64,000 nucleotides of DNA from Chondrocystis sp. NIES-4102 (GTDB lineage: Bacteria > Cyanobacteriota > Cyanobacteriia > Cyanobacteriales > Xenococcaceae). The translations under genes and the position numbers were made by a program. The stretch is taken from the NCBI GenBank assembly GCA_002368355.1, contig AP018281.1, positions 1,116,001 to 1,180,000 of the forward strand, in the 5' to 3' direction. How positions within the stretch are numbered: position 1 is the first letter of the stretch; each line of letters begins with the position of its first letter. Below the pieces are notes generated by a model. The model was not told where the DNA came from, made no database searches, and worked only from the letters and a program-made list of their open reading frames with translations. This document shows, piece after piece, positions 9,231 through 17,969 of this stretch.

Positions 9231-9339
9231 CTTGCCTTTTAGGGACGCATTCCTCGTCACTTCTTATCGTGATGGTGATCACCAAGATGATTAATTTGGG
9301 AACTATTACTGTGGATGCAGCATGGAGAAGCCGAACTAA

Positions 9340-10812
9340 ATGGATAGTCAACTAAAATACTTAACCACTGAAGATTACAATGTTCTGCTAGAAAAAGCCC
9401 AGGTTACTACCTATCAGCAACATGAGGTGATTATTAAAGAAGGTCGTCTATCAGAAGCAATTTATTTTATACGTAAAGGTCTAGTTAGAGTTGAAAGGGC
9501 AGCCTCTGGTAGGGATGTGGCGATCGCTTTTTTAGAGCCTGGAGAAATTTTTGGCGAGATGTCTTTTTTGGAAAATGTTCCCAGCAGTGCTGCAATAATC
9601 GCTCAAGAGGAGGTGGAAGTCTGTATTTTAGACAATCAACATCTTTATTCACTCTTAACTTCTGTCCCAGGTTTATCAGATCGTTTCTATCGCTCCCTGG
9701 CATACAATCTTTCTAGTCGTCTACGTAAAACCTCCTCTTTAGTTACCCATTTAATGCGTCGTGTCCGTGTTGCTCCTGAATATGATCTCCAGCGTACAGG
9801 TCAGGTAGGACATAATACTATTCCTCCCGAATTAATTGGTGAAATTGAGTTATTTAAGAAAAATCTCTCTAGTATTGAAGAAGCCATCCGCAGCAAAAAA
9901 CAAAGTGAAGCTGAAACTCAAGCACAAACTAATAAGCTGTGTAATATGCTCTTTAATTCCCTGCGAGAACAAATTATTCAAGAGCCAGATATCCAAAAAG
10001 CAATTGGTACTTATATGTTTCGGGAAACCTTTGCTTTTTTTATGCTCAGTAGTTTTGTCGATCAAGCTTTTAGACGACCTGGAAGTTCTAATGGCGACTC
10101 CTATGTTACCGAACTGCTCTCTCAAAATGAACCTGAAGGGGATGGGCATCTAGGTATTTATTTAGACCGTTGGATTCGTTCTTTACCCACCTGTTTAGCT
10201 CTTAAAAATCGTGGGGGAGTTATTACTGCGACCATTAAGGAATTGGCAGAAACTTGGTCTACTGATAATCCTATACCTGTTACTAGTTTAGCCAGTGGTT
10301 CAGCAGCAGAAATTTTAGATCTTTATTTCCACTACTCCCCCCCTAATGTTCATGTAAACTGTATTGACGATAACCATCAGGCTCTGGCTGTTGCTGCCAA
10401 TGTTGCCCATAAATGGGGATTTCGCAATCAATTGACTTTTATTCAAGAAAATCTCTTTTTACTAGCGGAAGGATATAGTCATATAGATATCCCTCCCCAA
10501 CAGTTAATTTACAGCGTGAGTATGGCAAACTACTTATGCGATCGCGAATTAATTCGGATTTTAGATTGGATTTACGACCGTCTTTTACCCAATGGGACTG
10601 TTATTTTAGGTAATTTTCATGCTGCTAATCCAGATCGGGTTTTACTTGAACATATTCTTGAATGGCACGCTATTTATCGCTGTGCAGAAGACTTAGAAAA
10701 GTTATTTTCCCACTCTAAATTCCGTTCTCTACCTGTAGAAATACAATCTGATGAATATGGCGTGGAATTGTTTGCAGTTTGTACTAAAACTTGGCAGTCT
10801 GAAGCCGAATAG
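9340..10812 (+). CDS. Cyclic-nucleotide-binding domain fused to SAM methyltransferase-like domain
   Basis: In this 490-residue protein, residues ~15-140 form a Crp-like cyclic-nucleotide-binding fold: 'IYFIRKGLVRVERA' and 'LEPGEIFGEMSFLENVPSSAAIIA' match the phosphate-binding cassette region. A helical middle part follows. A C-terminal half (from ~residue 310) has 'ITSLASGSAAEILDLYF'-type motif I, 'VHVNCIDDN' and 'VSMANYLCD', typical of a class I methyltransferase. The order resembles proteins annotated as PhcB-like 3-hydroxypalmitate methyl-ester synthases. I infer a second-messenger-controlled methyltransferase. There is no DNA-binding HTH, so it is not a Crp regulator. Confidence 0.7.
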   Translation: MDSQLKYLTTEDYNVLLEKAQVTTYQQHEVIIKEGRLSEAIYFIRKGLVRVERAASGRDVAIAFLEPGEIFGEMSFLENVPSSAAIIAQEEVEVCILDNQHLYSLLTSVPGLSDRFYRSLAYNLSSRLRKTSSLVTHLMRRVRVAPEYDLQRTGQVGHNTIPPELIGEIELFKKNLSSIEEAIRSKKQSEAETQAQTNKLCNMLFNSLREQIIQEPDIQKAIGTYMFRETFAFFMLSSFVDQAFRRPGSSNGDSYVTELLSQNEPEGDGHLGIYLDRWIRSLPTCLALKNRGGVITATIKELAETWSTDNPIPVTSLASGSAAEILDLYFHYSPPNVHVNCIDDNHQALAVAANVAHKWGFRNQLTFIQENLFLLAEGYSHIDIPPQQLIYSVSMANYLCDRELIRILDWIYDRLLPNGTVILGNFHAANPDRVLLEHILEWHAIYRCAEDLEKLFSHSKFRSLPVEIQSDEYGVELFAVCTKTWQSEAE

Positions 10813-11015
10813 TTCAGGTATACTAAATTTAACTTGCGATCGCGATTGTTAGTAATAAGACTAAACCTTGTCAGGTAACGGTTAATTATAAATATGATAG
10901 TGGAATTAGGCTCTAATAGCATCTTTAAAACAACCAGCACAACCTTGCTACTAAACCTTAAGCATCCTTCAAATGCCTTAAAAACCAGATGTAAATAAAT
11001 AAAAGGTAATCTTTT

Positions 11016-11934
11016 CTAATCTACGACTCCTCTATGTTTCAACTGAGCCATTAATTCGATCATAAATTCGACAAATACTTTAACCTTGGCGGATAAATAT
11101 CTTTTGTGAGGATAGACAACAGCAATCATTGTTCCCATTTAGTCAAAATTGGCTGTAGTTTTCCAGACGATATCCGCTCTCTCTGCCAAAATATATTGAG
11201 GAGCTTGAATTATACCACCGCCATTAATACTTGCCTGTAACATAGCTTCAGCATAGTCAAATTTTATATAGCTTGGCACAGATATAGCAATTTGACCATC
11301 TTGTCGAAATTTCCATTTAAACTCTCGGCGTGTTTGAGGATAGATTAAGTTTATACAACGATAATTGTTAACCTATGGAGGTGTTTGAGGAATACCTACT
11401 TGTTGTAAATAATCAGGTGCAGCACAGGTAATTAGACGAAAAGTTGCTCAAGGTTTGATAATTAAACGACTATCATTACCCATACCGACACGAACTGTAG
11501 CATCAATACCTTCTTCAATTAGATCTATTCAGGCGATCGCTCAAATAAACATCTAGTTTAAGTTCAGGATATTGAATAGCTTGGCTTGGTAATTGTGACG
11601 CAATATATTTTGTTGCTAATGCAATGGAAACTAGGCGTAAAGTACCTCTGGGAACAGATTGGTCAAGCTCAATTTCAAGTTCTGCTGCTTCTAATTCAGC
11701 CAAAATTTATTGGCAACGATCATAAAATTTTGCTCCTTCTTCAGTTAAAGTAAGACTACGGGTAGTTCGTTGTAATAAGCGACTGCCTAAATCAGCTTCT
11801 AAACGTAATACTGTACGACTAACTGCCGTGCTGCTTGATGGATAGCTACGATATTGCCCTCAGAAGATGAAAATCAATAAACCTTTAAGTTTATCCCTAC
11901 TTATTTGTGCATTTTCTGCATAAGTATTTTGCAT
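11016..11934 (-). pseudogene. Decayed LysR-family transcriptional regulator
   Basis: Reading the minus strand from an ATG at 11934 gives a LysR protein broken by five premature stops and one frameshift. Recognisable pieces are the end of the winged HTH ('AVSRTVLRLEADLGSRLLQR' plus TTRSLTLTEEG), the linker, and the effector domain ('GTLRLVSIALATKYIASQLP', then after the frameshift near 11527 'EEGIDATVRVGMG', and 'VYPHKRYLSAKVKVFVEFM'). Part of the HTH is deleted. Its divergent position next to the SDR gene is the classic LysR layout, so it probably once controlled that gene. No functional product is expected. Confidence 0.85.
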
Positions 11935-12007
11935 TTTAACTACTTTTTTTCTTTAAAAACAAAGATTAATCTGTGACTAGGAAAAAATTATTAATCAAGG
12001 AATCATT

Positions 12008-12739
12008 ATGAAGACAATTGCATTAGTTACAGGCGCAAATAAAGGTATGGGTTTTGAAACTGCCCGTCAGCTAGCTAAACAAGAAACTCATGTTTTGATA
12101 GGAGCAAGAGACACTCATAAAGGAGAAACAGCAGTTAAATCTCTTCTAGATCAAGGACTTAGTACAGAATTTTTACCATTAGATATAACTAAGGAAGAGA
12201 GCGTCAAGCAAGCTGCTCAAACGGTTAGTGAGAAATATGGTAAATTGGACATTCTAATTAATAATGCAGGTATTAATCCAGAATATTCTCAAGGGATATT
12301 TACTTGGGAAGAGTTACCCTTAGATCTTTTGATCAGTATTTATCAAACTAATGTCTTCGGGGCTTTTCTAACTATTCGAGAATTTTTACCCTTATTAAAA
12401 AAATCTACTGCGGGAAGAATAGTTAATGTCTCGTCTTCTCTTGGTTCATTAACTGAGCAATCAAATCCAGAATCACCTTCTTATCCAATGAATACCCTAG
12501 GATATAACTCTTCTAAAACTGCTCTTAATGCTTTAACAGTACAACTTAAGAAACAACTTGTCGATACGCCGATCAAAGTTAATTCAGTCTGCCCAGGTTG
12601 GGTAAAAACTGATATGGGAACTGATGCAGCACCGAGAACTATTATTGAAGGTGTTCGTATTATCTTAAAGTTAGCTAGTTTAGAAGAGGATATTCCTAAT
12701 GGTGGCTTTTTTAATGAGGATGATGTTATTAGTTGGTAA
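12008..12739 (+). CDS. Short-chain dehydrogenase/reductase (carbonyl reductase-like)
   Basis: A complete 243-residue classical SDR. It shows the cofactor motif TGANKGMG (residues 9-16), NNAG, the catalytic Ser in 'NVSSSLGS' and the YNSSK tetrad motif. 'GARD' after the second strand suggests NADPH preference, and the 'CPGWVKTDMG' motif is seen in plant-type carbonyl reductases. A Shine-Dalgarno AAGGAA lies upstream of the ATG. It is intact although its presumed LysR regulator next door is destroyed. The substrate is unknown. Confidence 0.87.
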   Translation: MKTIALVTGANKGMGFETARQLAKQETHVLIGARDTHKGETAVKSLLDQGLSTEFLPLDITKEESVKQAAQTVSEKYGKLDILINNAGINPEYSQGIFTWEELPLDLLISIYQTNVFGAFLTIREFLPLLKKSTAGRIVNVSSSLGSLTEQSNPESPSYPMNTLGYNSSKTALNALTVQLKKQLVDTPIKVNSVCPGWVKTDMGTDAAPRTIIEGVRIILKLASLEEDIPNGGFFNEDDVISW

Positions 12740-12994
12740 TTTGTGCCTAATGTGAATTAGCCTCGTTTTTGCTCATAGCGATCGCTATTTTAATTGATTA
12801 AAACTATAAAAGCAAAAGGAATTTGTAATTATCAGTTGTGTTTTATCTTAAAGCTGCAATCTACAATTCCTTACTTCTCAAAATTTCTCATTATTGCTTA
12901 ATAGGAAAAAACTTTGAAACTCTTACTATTGCTCCAACCCCCTTTATAACAACTTATTTTCAAGGACTGATGTAATAGAAGATTTCCTAGTCAT

Positions 12995-13531
12995 TTATTC
13001 TGTTTTCGAGGAAACTAAGCGTTTTTCAAGAGATTTAAGACGACGTTGAGCGGTGCTATTATCTGAGTCGTATTTTAAGACTTCCTGATACATTTCTACA
13101 GCTTTAACAATCATCTGCTTTTTCTCGTAAACATTCCCCAAATTATTAAGAGCGATAACATATTCAGGATATAGCTTTAAAGCTTCCTTATATTGTCTTA
13201 TGGCTATATCATATTGTTCTTGAGCAAAATAAGCATACCCCATCGCATTATGAATTAGAGCCTGATTTTCTATTGGTAATTCCTTATCTGCTTTTAAAGC
13301 TTTGTTTAGCAAAGAGATTGATTGCACAAACAGTTTTTTATCCAAATAAAGACTACCTAATTGATAATATTCTTCCGCAGTACCTTTTTCTTTTTTCAAT
13401 TTATTTTGCAGACGGGAGAAAGTACTTTCTTGCTTGCGAGTTTTAATTACTTCCCCCAAGATATAAATAGCAGCAAAGGCTAATATTGCCAGTAAAGTAG
13501 AAATATATATTATAGGTAGATTCTCAAGCAT
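12995..13531 (-). CDS. Membrane-anchored TPR protein
   Basis: A 178-residue protein with one N-terminal transmembrane helix (about residues 5-25), a basic linker, then three or so tetratricopeptide repeats (e.g. 'AYFAQEQYDIAIRQYKEAL', 'ALNNLGNVYEKKQMIVKAVE'). TPRs mediate protein-protein contact, so this is likely a scaffold facing the cytoplasm. It is divergent from the ABC ATPase gene. I see no specific function. Confidence 0.78.
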   Translation of the reverse strand: MLENLPIIYISTLLAILAFAAIYILGEVIKTRKQESTFSRLQNKLKKEKGTAEEYYQLGSLYLDKKLFVQSISLLNKALKADKELPIENQALIHNAMGYAYFAQEQYDIAIRQYKEALKLYPEYVIALNNLGNVYEKKQMIVKAVEMYQEVLKYDSDNSTAQRRLKSLEKRLVSSKTE

Positions 13532-13670
13532 GAGCGATCGCAGTTTTAGTTATTTTTTTATTTTGGTTAATCTTTGTTGATGATTGTCCCATATCTAACC
13601 TAGTAAGATCCTCAACTGTTAACAAATTTTGAACCTTAAAACCCAATTCACTAATTAATTTTCCTCTAGC

Positions 13671-14654
13671 GTGTCTATTATTTTTGTCGAAAACCTGAGT
13701 AAAGTTTATCCTGTTGCCATCAAACAACCTGGGTTAAAAGGTACTTTAAGTCATTTTTTCCGTCGTACCTATCGTGAAATTAAGGCAGTACAAAATGTAT
13801 CTTTTAAAATTGAGCCTGGCGAGGTTGTCGGTTTTTTGGGGGCGAATGGTGCAGGTAAAACTACCACTCTCAAGATGTTAACAGGTTTAATTCATCCTTC
13901 CCAAGGGGAGATTATTGTGGCAGATCATGTTCCTTTTCGTCGTCAGCCACAGTTTCTGCGCCAAACTAGTCTGGTAATGGGGCAAAAACAGCAATTACTT
14001 TGGGATTTGCCTGCTTTGGATTCTTTAAGGATTAATGCAGCAGTTTACAATCTTAGCGATAAGGTTTTTAAGCAACGTTTGGGGGAATTGTCGGCAATGT
14101 TGGCAATTACTGATAAACTAACTCAACCTGTGCGTAAGCTATCCCTGGGAGAAAGAATGAAAGCGGAATTACTAGCTGCTTTACTCCATCATCCTCAAGT
14201 GTTATTTCTCGATGAACCTACTTTGGGTTTAGATGTTAATGCTCAAGTAGCAGTTAGGGAGTTTTTACAGCAATATAATCAACGTTACGGCGCAACAATT
14301 CTACTTACCAGTCATTATATGGCAGACATTACCGCCCTGTGCGATCGCGTCTTATTAATTGATCAAGGACAATTAATTTATGATGGTTTGTTAGATAGCT
14401 TACTCGATCGCTTTGCTCCTTATCGTCAGGTAAAGGTGGAATTAGCTCAACCTGTTTCCTCAGAAGAATTAGCAAGCTTTGGCGAGATTGAGGCAATTCA
14501 AGGGCAAGTAGTCAAGTTTTTAGTTCCAAGAGACCAATTAACCACTACTATTGCTCAAATTTTAGCTAAATTACCCCTACAGGATCTAAATGTTAGTGAT
14601 CCACCAATAGAAGAAATTATTGGTCGTTTATTTCAATCGGGACAAGTAAATTAG
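13671..14654 (+). CDS. ABC-2-type transporter ATP-binding protein
   Basis: A 327-residue ATPase, starting at GTG. It has Walker A GANGAGKTT, an altered signature LSLGERMKAELLAAL (LSLGE in place of LSGGQ), Walker B VLFLDEPTLGLD and the switch His in TSHY. LSLGER is characteristic of the ABC-2 exporter subgroup that pairs with DUF990/ABC-2 membrane subunits. No permease lies beside it. The ABC-2 permease gene at 35660 in this window is one conceivable partner, but that is only an inference. Export of lipid, glycan or drug is typical of the family. Confidence 0.83.
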   Translation: MSIIFVENLSKVYPVAIKQPGLKGTLSHFFRRTYREIKAVQNVSFKIEPGEVVGFLGANGAGKTTTLKMLTGLIHPSQGEIIVADHVPFRRQPQFLRQTSLVMGQKQQLLWDLPALDSLRINAAVYNLSDKVFKQRLGELSAMLAITDKLTQPVRKLSLGERMKAELLAALLHHPQVLFLDEPTLGLDVNAQVAVREFLQQYNQRYGATILLTSHYMADITALCDRVLLIDQGQLIYDGLLDSLLDRFAPYRQVKVELAQPVSSEELASFGEIEAIQGQVVKFLVPRDQLTTTIAQILAKLPLQDLNVSDPPIEEIIGRLFQSGQVN

Positions 14655-14711
14655 ACCTTATGATTACAATAATTAGTAAACCGATAATTTAAATTTACAC
14701 TTAAAAACAAC

Positions 14712-15191
14712 ATGAATAACCCCCAAATAAGTACCCAAGATCGTAGTTTTGGAGCTTTAATATATTTATTTCCTTTGGTTTATGCTCTCCCCTTTGGCAT
14801 ACCTCTACTAAGTCAATTTCCCCCCCTTGCTCAATTCTTTTCTCCTCTAATTACTCTCTACCGTCTTACCAATAGCTTACCTTTCGCCAGTTTGATAATT
14901 TTCTTTGGTTTATGGTTAGGTGTGGTGAGAAACGAAAATGTTAGCTACTTCCTAAGATATAACGCCATGCAGGCTATCTTAATCAATATTTTGCAAATTT
15001 TATTAAGTTTAGTGATGCAGATTTTAGTTCCTGCTTTTGGGGCGCAGGGTTTAATTACTGAAACTTTAACTAATACAATCTTTATGGGTAGTATAGCAGC
15101 TTGCTTTTTTGCTATCTTTCGTTCTCTTGGGGGACAATACGCCGAATTACCGCTCATTTCTGATGCAGCTTCTTCTCAAATTCGCCCTTAA
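14712..15191 (+). CDS. Tic20 family protein (Ycf60-like)
   Basis: A 159-residue membrane protein with four hydrophobic helices. The arrangement 'GALIYLFPLVYALPFG' ... 'YFLRYNAMQAILINI' ... 'GGQYAELPLISDAA' matches cyanobacterial/plastid Tic20 proteins. In plastids Tic20 is a channel component of the inner-envelope import machinery; its role in cyanobacteria is unclear. It follows the ABC ATPase by 57 nt on the same strand. Confidence 0.82.
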   Translation: MNNPQISTQDRSFGALIYLFPLVYALPFGIPLLSQFPPLAQFFSPLITLYRLTNSLPFASLIIFFGLWLGVVRNENVSYFLRYNAMQAILINILQILLSLVMQILVPAFGAQGLITETLTNTIFMGSIAACFFAIFRSLGGQYAELPLISDAASSQIRP

Positions 15192-15324
15192 ATATAATCT
15201 TTATGTCTAGTGAGTTTTTAGCAATGTCGTTAAGTTTTATATTTCTTGCTCATCGTCAGGGTGGTAATTAGCAGTAATCTAGAAGCATCATAAACTAAAA
15301 GTTGTTGAATATTTCGAGTGACCA

Positions 15325-16176
15325 ATGCTTAAAAAAATTCTATATGCTGACTCTGGTGCAGAAAATGCCCAAGATATGCTAAAAACCTTACTAGAGCTGC
15401 CCTCTACAAAAAGTTCTCAGTTGTCAATTTTACGTGTAATTTCGCCAAAAACTACCCAAGAAGAATCACAAGCGCAAGAGCAAGCAAAAGAGACAGTTGA
15501 GGCTTTAATCAGTAAATTAAACATCGAACCCAATCGAGTTAATACTCTGGTGCAGGAAGGAGATACTAAAACTACCGTCTTAAAAGTAGCTCAAGATGTA
15601 GATGCTGATTTGATCATTATGGGATCAAGAGGTTTGGGTAAACTACAGGCAATTTTGAGTAATTCTGTTAGCCAATACGTCTTTCAGTTAACCGATCGCT
15701 CTATGTTATTGGTTAAGGATGATGTTTATATTAAACGGCTAAAAAGAGTAATGGTGGCTCTAGATAAGTCTCCTGCTGCTCAATATGCCCTCGATGTAAC
15801 CCTAGCCCTACTCCAAGGTTATAACGATGCGGAGATTTTATTAACTCGTGTTAACCCTGATTTAGATTCTAATTTGGCTATCTCCCAAGAAGATATGGAA
15901 AATAACCCAATTTTAGCTCCTGCGATCGCTAAAGTTAAAAGAATGGGTTTTAGTTATCAGTGTTTAGTTACAGGTGGTAGACCTGCACAAAAAATTTGTA
16001 GTCTAGCTGAAGCTCGCAATATTGATTTATTGGTATTAGGATCTCCAGAGCGTCGTCCTTCGGTTGCCAAGAGTTTACCTGATATTGATCGTCTTTTGGG
16101 TAGTTCTTTATCAGACTATATTCGTATTAAAGCTCCTTGTCCCGTACTGCTGGCAAGACAAGAGGTTGCAGTATAG
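15325..16176 (+). CDS. Tandem universal stress protein (UspA-like)
   Basis: A 283-residue protein made of two Usp domains (about 1-135 and 140-283). The first ends with an ATP-binding motif of the type GxRGxG-9x-GS ('MGSRGLGKL', then 'SNSVSQYV'). The second has a variant 'GSPERRPSV' followed by 'LGSSLSDYI', so only the first half clearly keeps the nucleotide site. Such proteins are soluble stress-response or ion-signalling modules. It is convergent with nadE across a hairpin terminator. Confidence 0.85.
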   Translation: MLKKILYADSGAENAQDMLKTLLELPSTKSSQLSILRVISPKTTQEESQAQEQAKETVEALISKLNIEPNRVNTLVQEGDTKTTVLKVAQDVDADLIIMGSRGLGKLQAILSNSVSQYVFQLTDRSMLLVKDDVYIKRLKRVMVALDKSPAAQYALDVTLALLQGYNDAEILLTRVNPDLDSNLAISQEDMENNPILAPAIAKVKRMGFSYQCLVTGGRPAQKICSLAEARNIDLLVLGSPERRPSVAKSLPDIDRLLGSSLSDYIRIKAPCPVLLARQEVAV

Positions 16177-16200
16177 TTTTTACTATTAATTGTGATAGTT

Positions 16201-16223
16201 ACCCCGTCTTAAAACGTCGGGGT
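16201..16223. terminator. Bidirectional terminator between usp and nadE
   Basis: Perfect 6-bp stem ACCCCG/CGGGGT with an 11-nt loop, followed on the plus strand by TAAACTTTT. It sits between two convergent genes, the expected place for a shared terminator. Confidence 0.6.
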
Positions 16224-16238
16224 TAAACTTTTAGATAA

Positions 16239-17903
16239 TTAACTATCCAGCATCAACCACTTACTAGCAATTGGCATCCGCCAACCAGTCCCAAAGGCGC
16301 GATCAGTTATCTTGATTCCTGGTGGGGCTTGACGACGTTTAAATTCTGCACGAGTAACTAATTTCATTACCTTAGCTACTGTTTGGGGATCGTGTCCTGC
16401 TGCAACTATTTCTGTTTGAGATTGATGTTGGCAAACAATGCGCTCTAATATATCATCCAGTATCTCATAATCGGGTAAAGAATCAGAATCTTTTTGATCA
16501 GGTTTTAATTCCGCGCTGGGGGGCTTAGTAATAATATTTAGGGGAATAACAGAGCGATCGCGATTTAACCAACGACACAAGGCAAACACCCTAGTTTTTG
16601 GCACATCAGCAATCACCGCCAAACCACCATTCATATCGCCGTAAAGAGTGCAGTAACCGACCGCCATTTCAGACTTATTACCTGTTGAAAGCAGCAAATA
16701 ATTAAACTTATTCGCGATCGCCATCAATAAGTTACCCCGTATTCTCGACTGGATATTTTCCTCTGCTATACCGAATTGTGTCCCAGTAAACAAAGGATCT
16801 AATAAAGTATCATAAGCTTCCATTGCGCTACGAATAGGTAACTGATAACTTTTTATCCCCAAATTCTTAACTAAATCCTCAGCATCACTAATAGAATGAA
16901 GAGAACTATAGGGAGAAGGCATTAAAACTCCCAAAACATTTTCTGCACCTAATGCCGAGGCTGCAACAGCAGCTACCAATGCTGAATCTATACCCCCACT
17001 CAAACCCAAAATAGCCTTACTAAAGCCACATTTTCTAGCGTAGTCTTGGACACCTAAAACCAAGGCTGCAAAGATTTCTGCTTCTTCTTGATCTTGATGG
17101 GTATCTGAAGAAGCAGTGTATTCCAACTGTTCTAAATCCACCACTATTAAATCTGTGGCAAACCCTTTAGCACGGTTAACTAAACCCCCTCCACTGTTAA
17201 AAACCACACTATGACCATCGAAAACCAAATCATCATTACCGCCAACTTGATTTACATAGATAATCGGCTTTTGATAGACGCTAGCTACATGACTGTTCAT
17301 TGCTTCCCGTAGCTTTTGTTTACCAACTGTATAGGGTGAGGCGGAAAGATTAACAATTACATCTACCCCAATTTTGGCTAACTCTTCAATGGGATTAACC
17401 TCATAATTGCGTTTTCCCCAAAACCGTTCATCATTCCACAAGTCTTCACAGATGGAGACACCAATTTTCACCCCATCCAAAGTAAAGTAATTTGCCTCAT
17501 ATCCAGGTTCAAAATAGCGATCTTCATCAAAAACATCATAGGTAGGTAATAACCGCTTATGAAAGACCTGTTTTACCTCGCCTGCTTGCAATAATGCCAT
17601 ACTGTTATACAGTGGTTTTTGTCCTTTGGAAGCTGCATGGGGATTAGTATCTACAGTTCCAACTAATACCGCTAGGTTGGCTGGTAGTTCACGAGCGATC
17701 GCGCCTAACTGTTGATTCATGACTTTAACTAAGCCAGGATACAGTAATAGATCTCTCGGAGGATAACCACATAAAGACAATTCGGGAGTTAATAATAAGC
17801 GAACCTTCTGGGGCGCAACGGTTTTAGCTGCAGCTATGATTTGTTGAGCGTTATTTTCCAGATCGCCTATGGTGGGGTTAAGTTGGGCTATTGCTATTTT
17901 CAT
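16239..17903 (-). CDS. nadE: Glutamine-dependent NAD(+) synthetase
   Basis: A 554-residue two-domain enzyme that makes NAD+ from nicotinate adenine dinucleotide, ATP and glutamine. The N-terminal nitrilase-type glutaminase has its catalytic triad at Glu41 (LTPELSLCGYP), Lys116 (FHKRLLPTYD) and Cys152 (ICEDLW). The C-terminal synthetase has the PP-loop 'LGLSGGIDSALV' and 'LSTGNKSEMAVGYCTLYGDM'. The length is normal for the glutamine-using form. The intron inserted upstream ends about 60 nt before the start codon. Confidence 0.95.
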   Translation of the reverse strand: MKIAIAQLNPTIGDLENNAQQIIAAAKTVAPQKVRLLLTPELSLCGYPPRDLLLYPGLVKVMNQQLGAIARELPANLAVLVGTVDTNPHAASKGQKPLYNSMALLQAGEVKQVFHKRLLPTYDVFDEDRYFEPGYEANYFTLDGVKIGVSICEDLWNDERFWGKRNYEVNPIEELAKIGVDVIVNLSASPYTVGKQKLREAMNSHVASVYQKPIIYVNQVGGNDDLVFDGHSVVFNSGGGLVNRAKGFATDLIVVDLEQLEYTASSDTHQDQEEAEIFAALVLGVQDYARKCGFSKAILGLSGGIDSALVAAVAASALGAENVLGVLMPSPYSSLHSISDAEDLVKNLGIKSYQLPIRSAMEAYDTLLDPLFTGTQFGIAEENIQSRIRGNLLMAIANKFNYLLLSTGNKSEMAVGYCTLYGDMNGGLAVIADVPKTRVFALCRWLNRDRSVIPLNIITKPPSAELKPDQKDSDSLPDYEILDDILERIVCQHQSQTEIVAAGHDPQTVAKVMKLVTRAEFKRRQAPPGIKITDRAFGTGWRMPIASKWLMLDS

Positions 17904-17969
17904 GACACATGAGTGAAAATTTTTGACTGGGTATTTCGGCGTTGCCTAACCTAACCAATTAGTGTTAAA

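Noticed and set aside
9836-10153. Overlapping open frames on both strands within the methyltransferase fusion gene
   Set aside because: They lie wholly inside a gene with clear domains and have no ribosome-binding site or family features.
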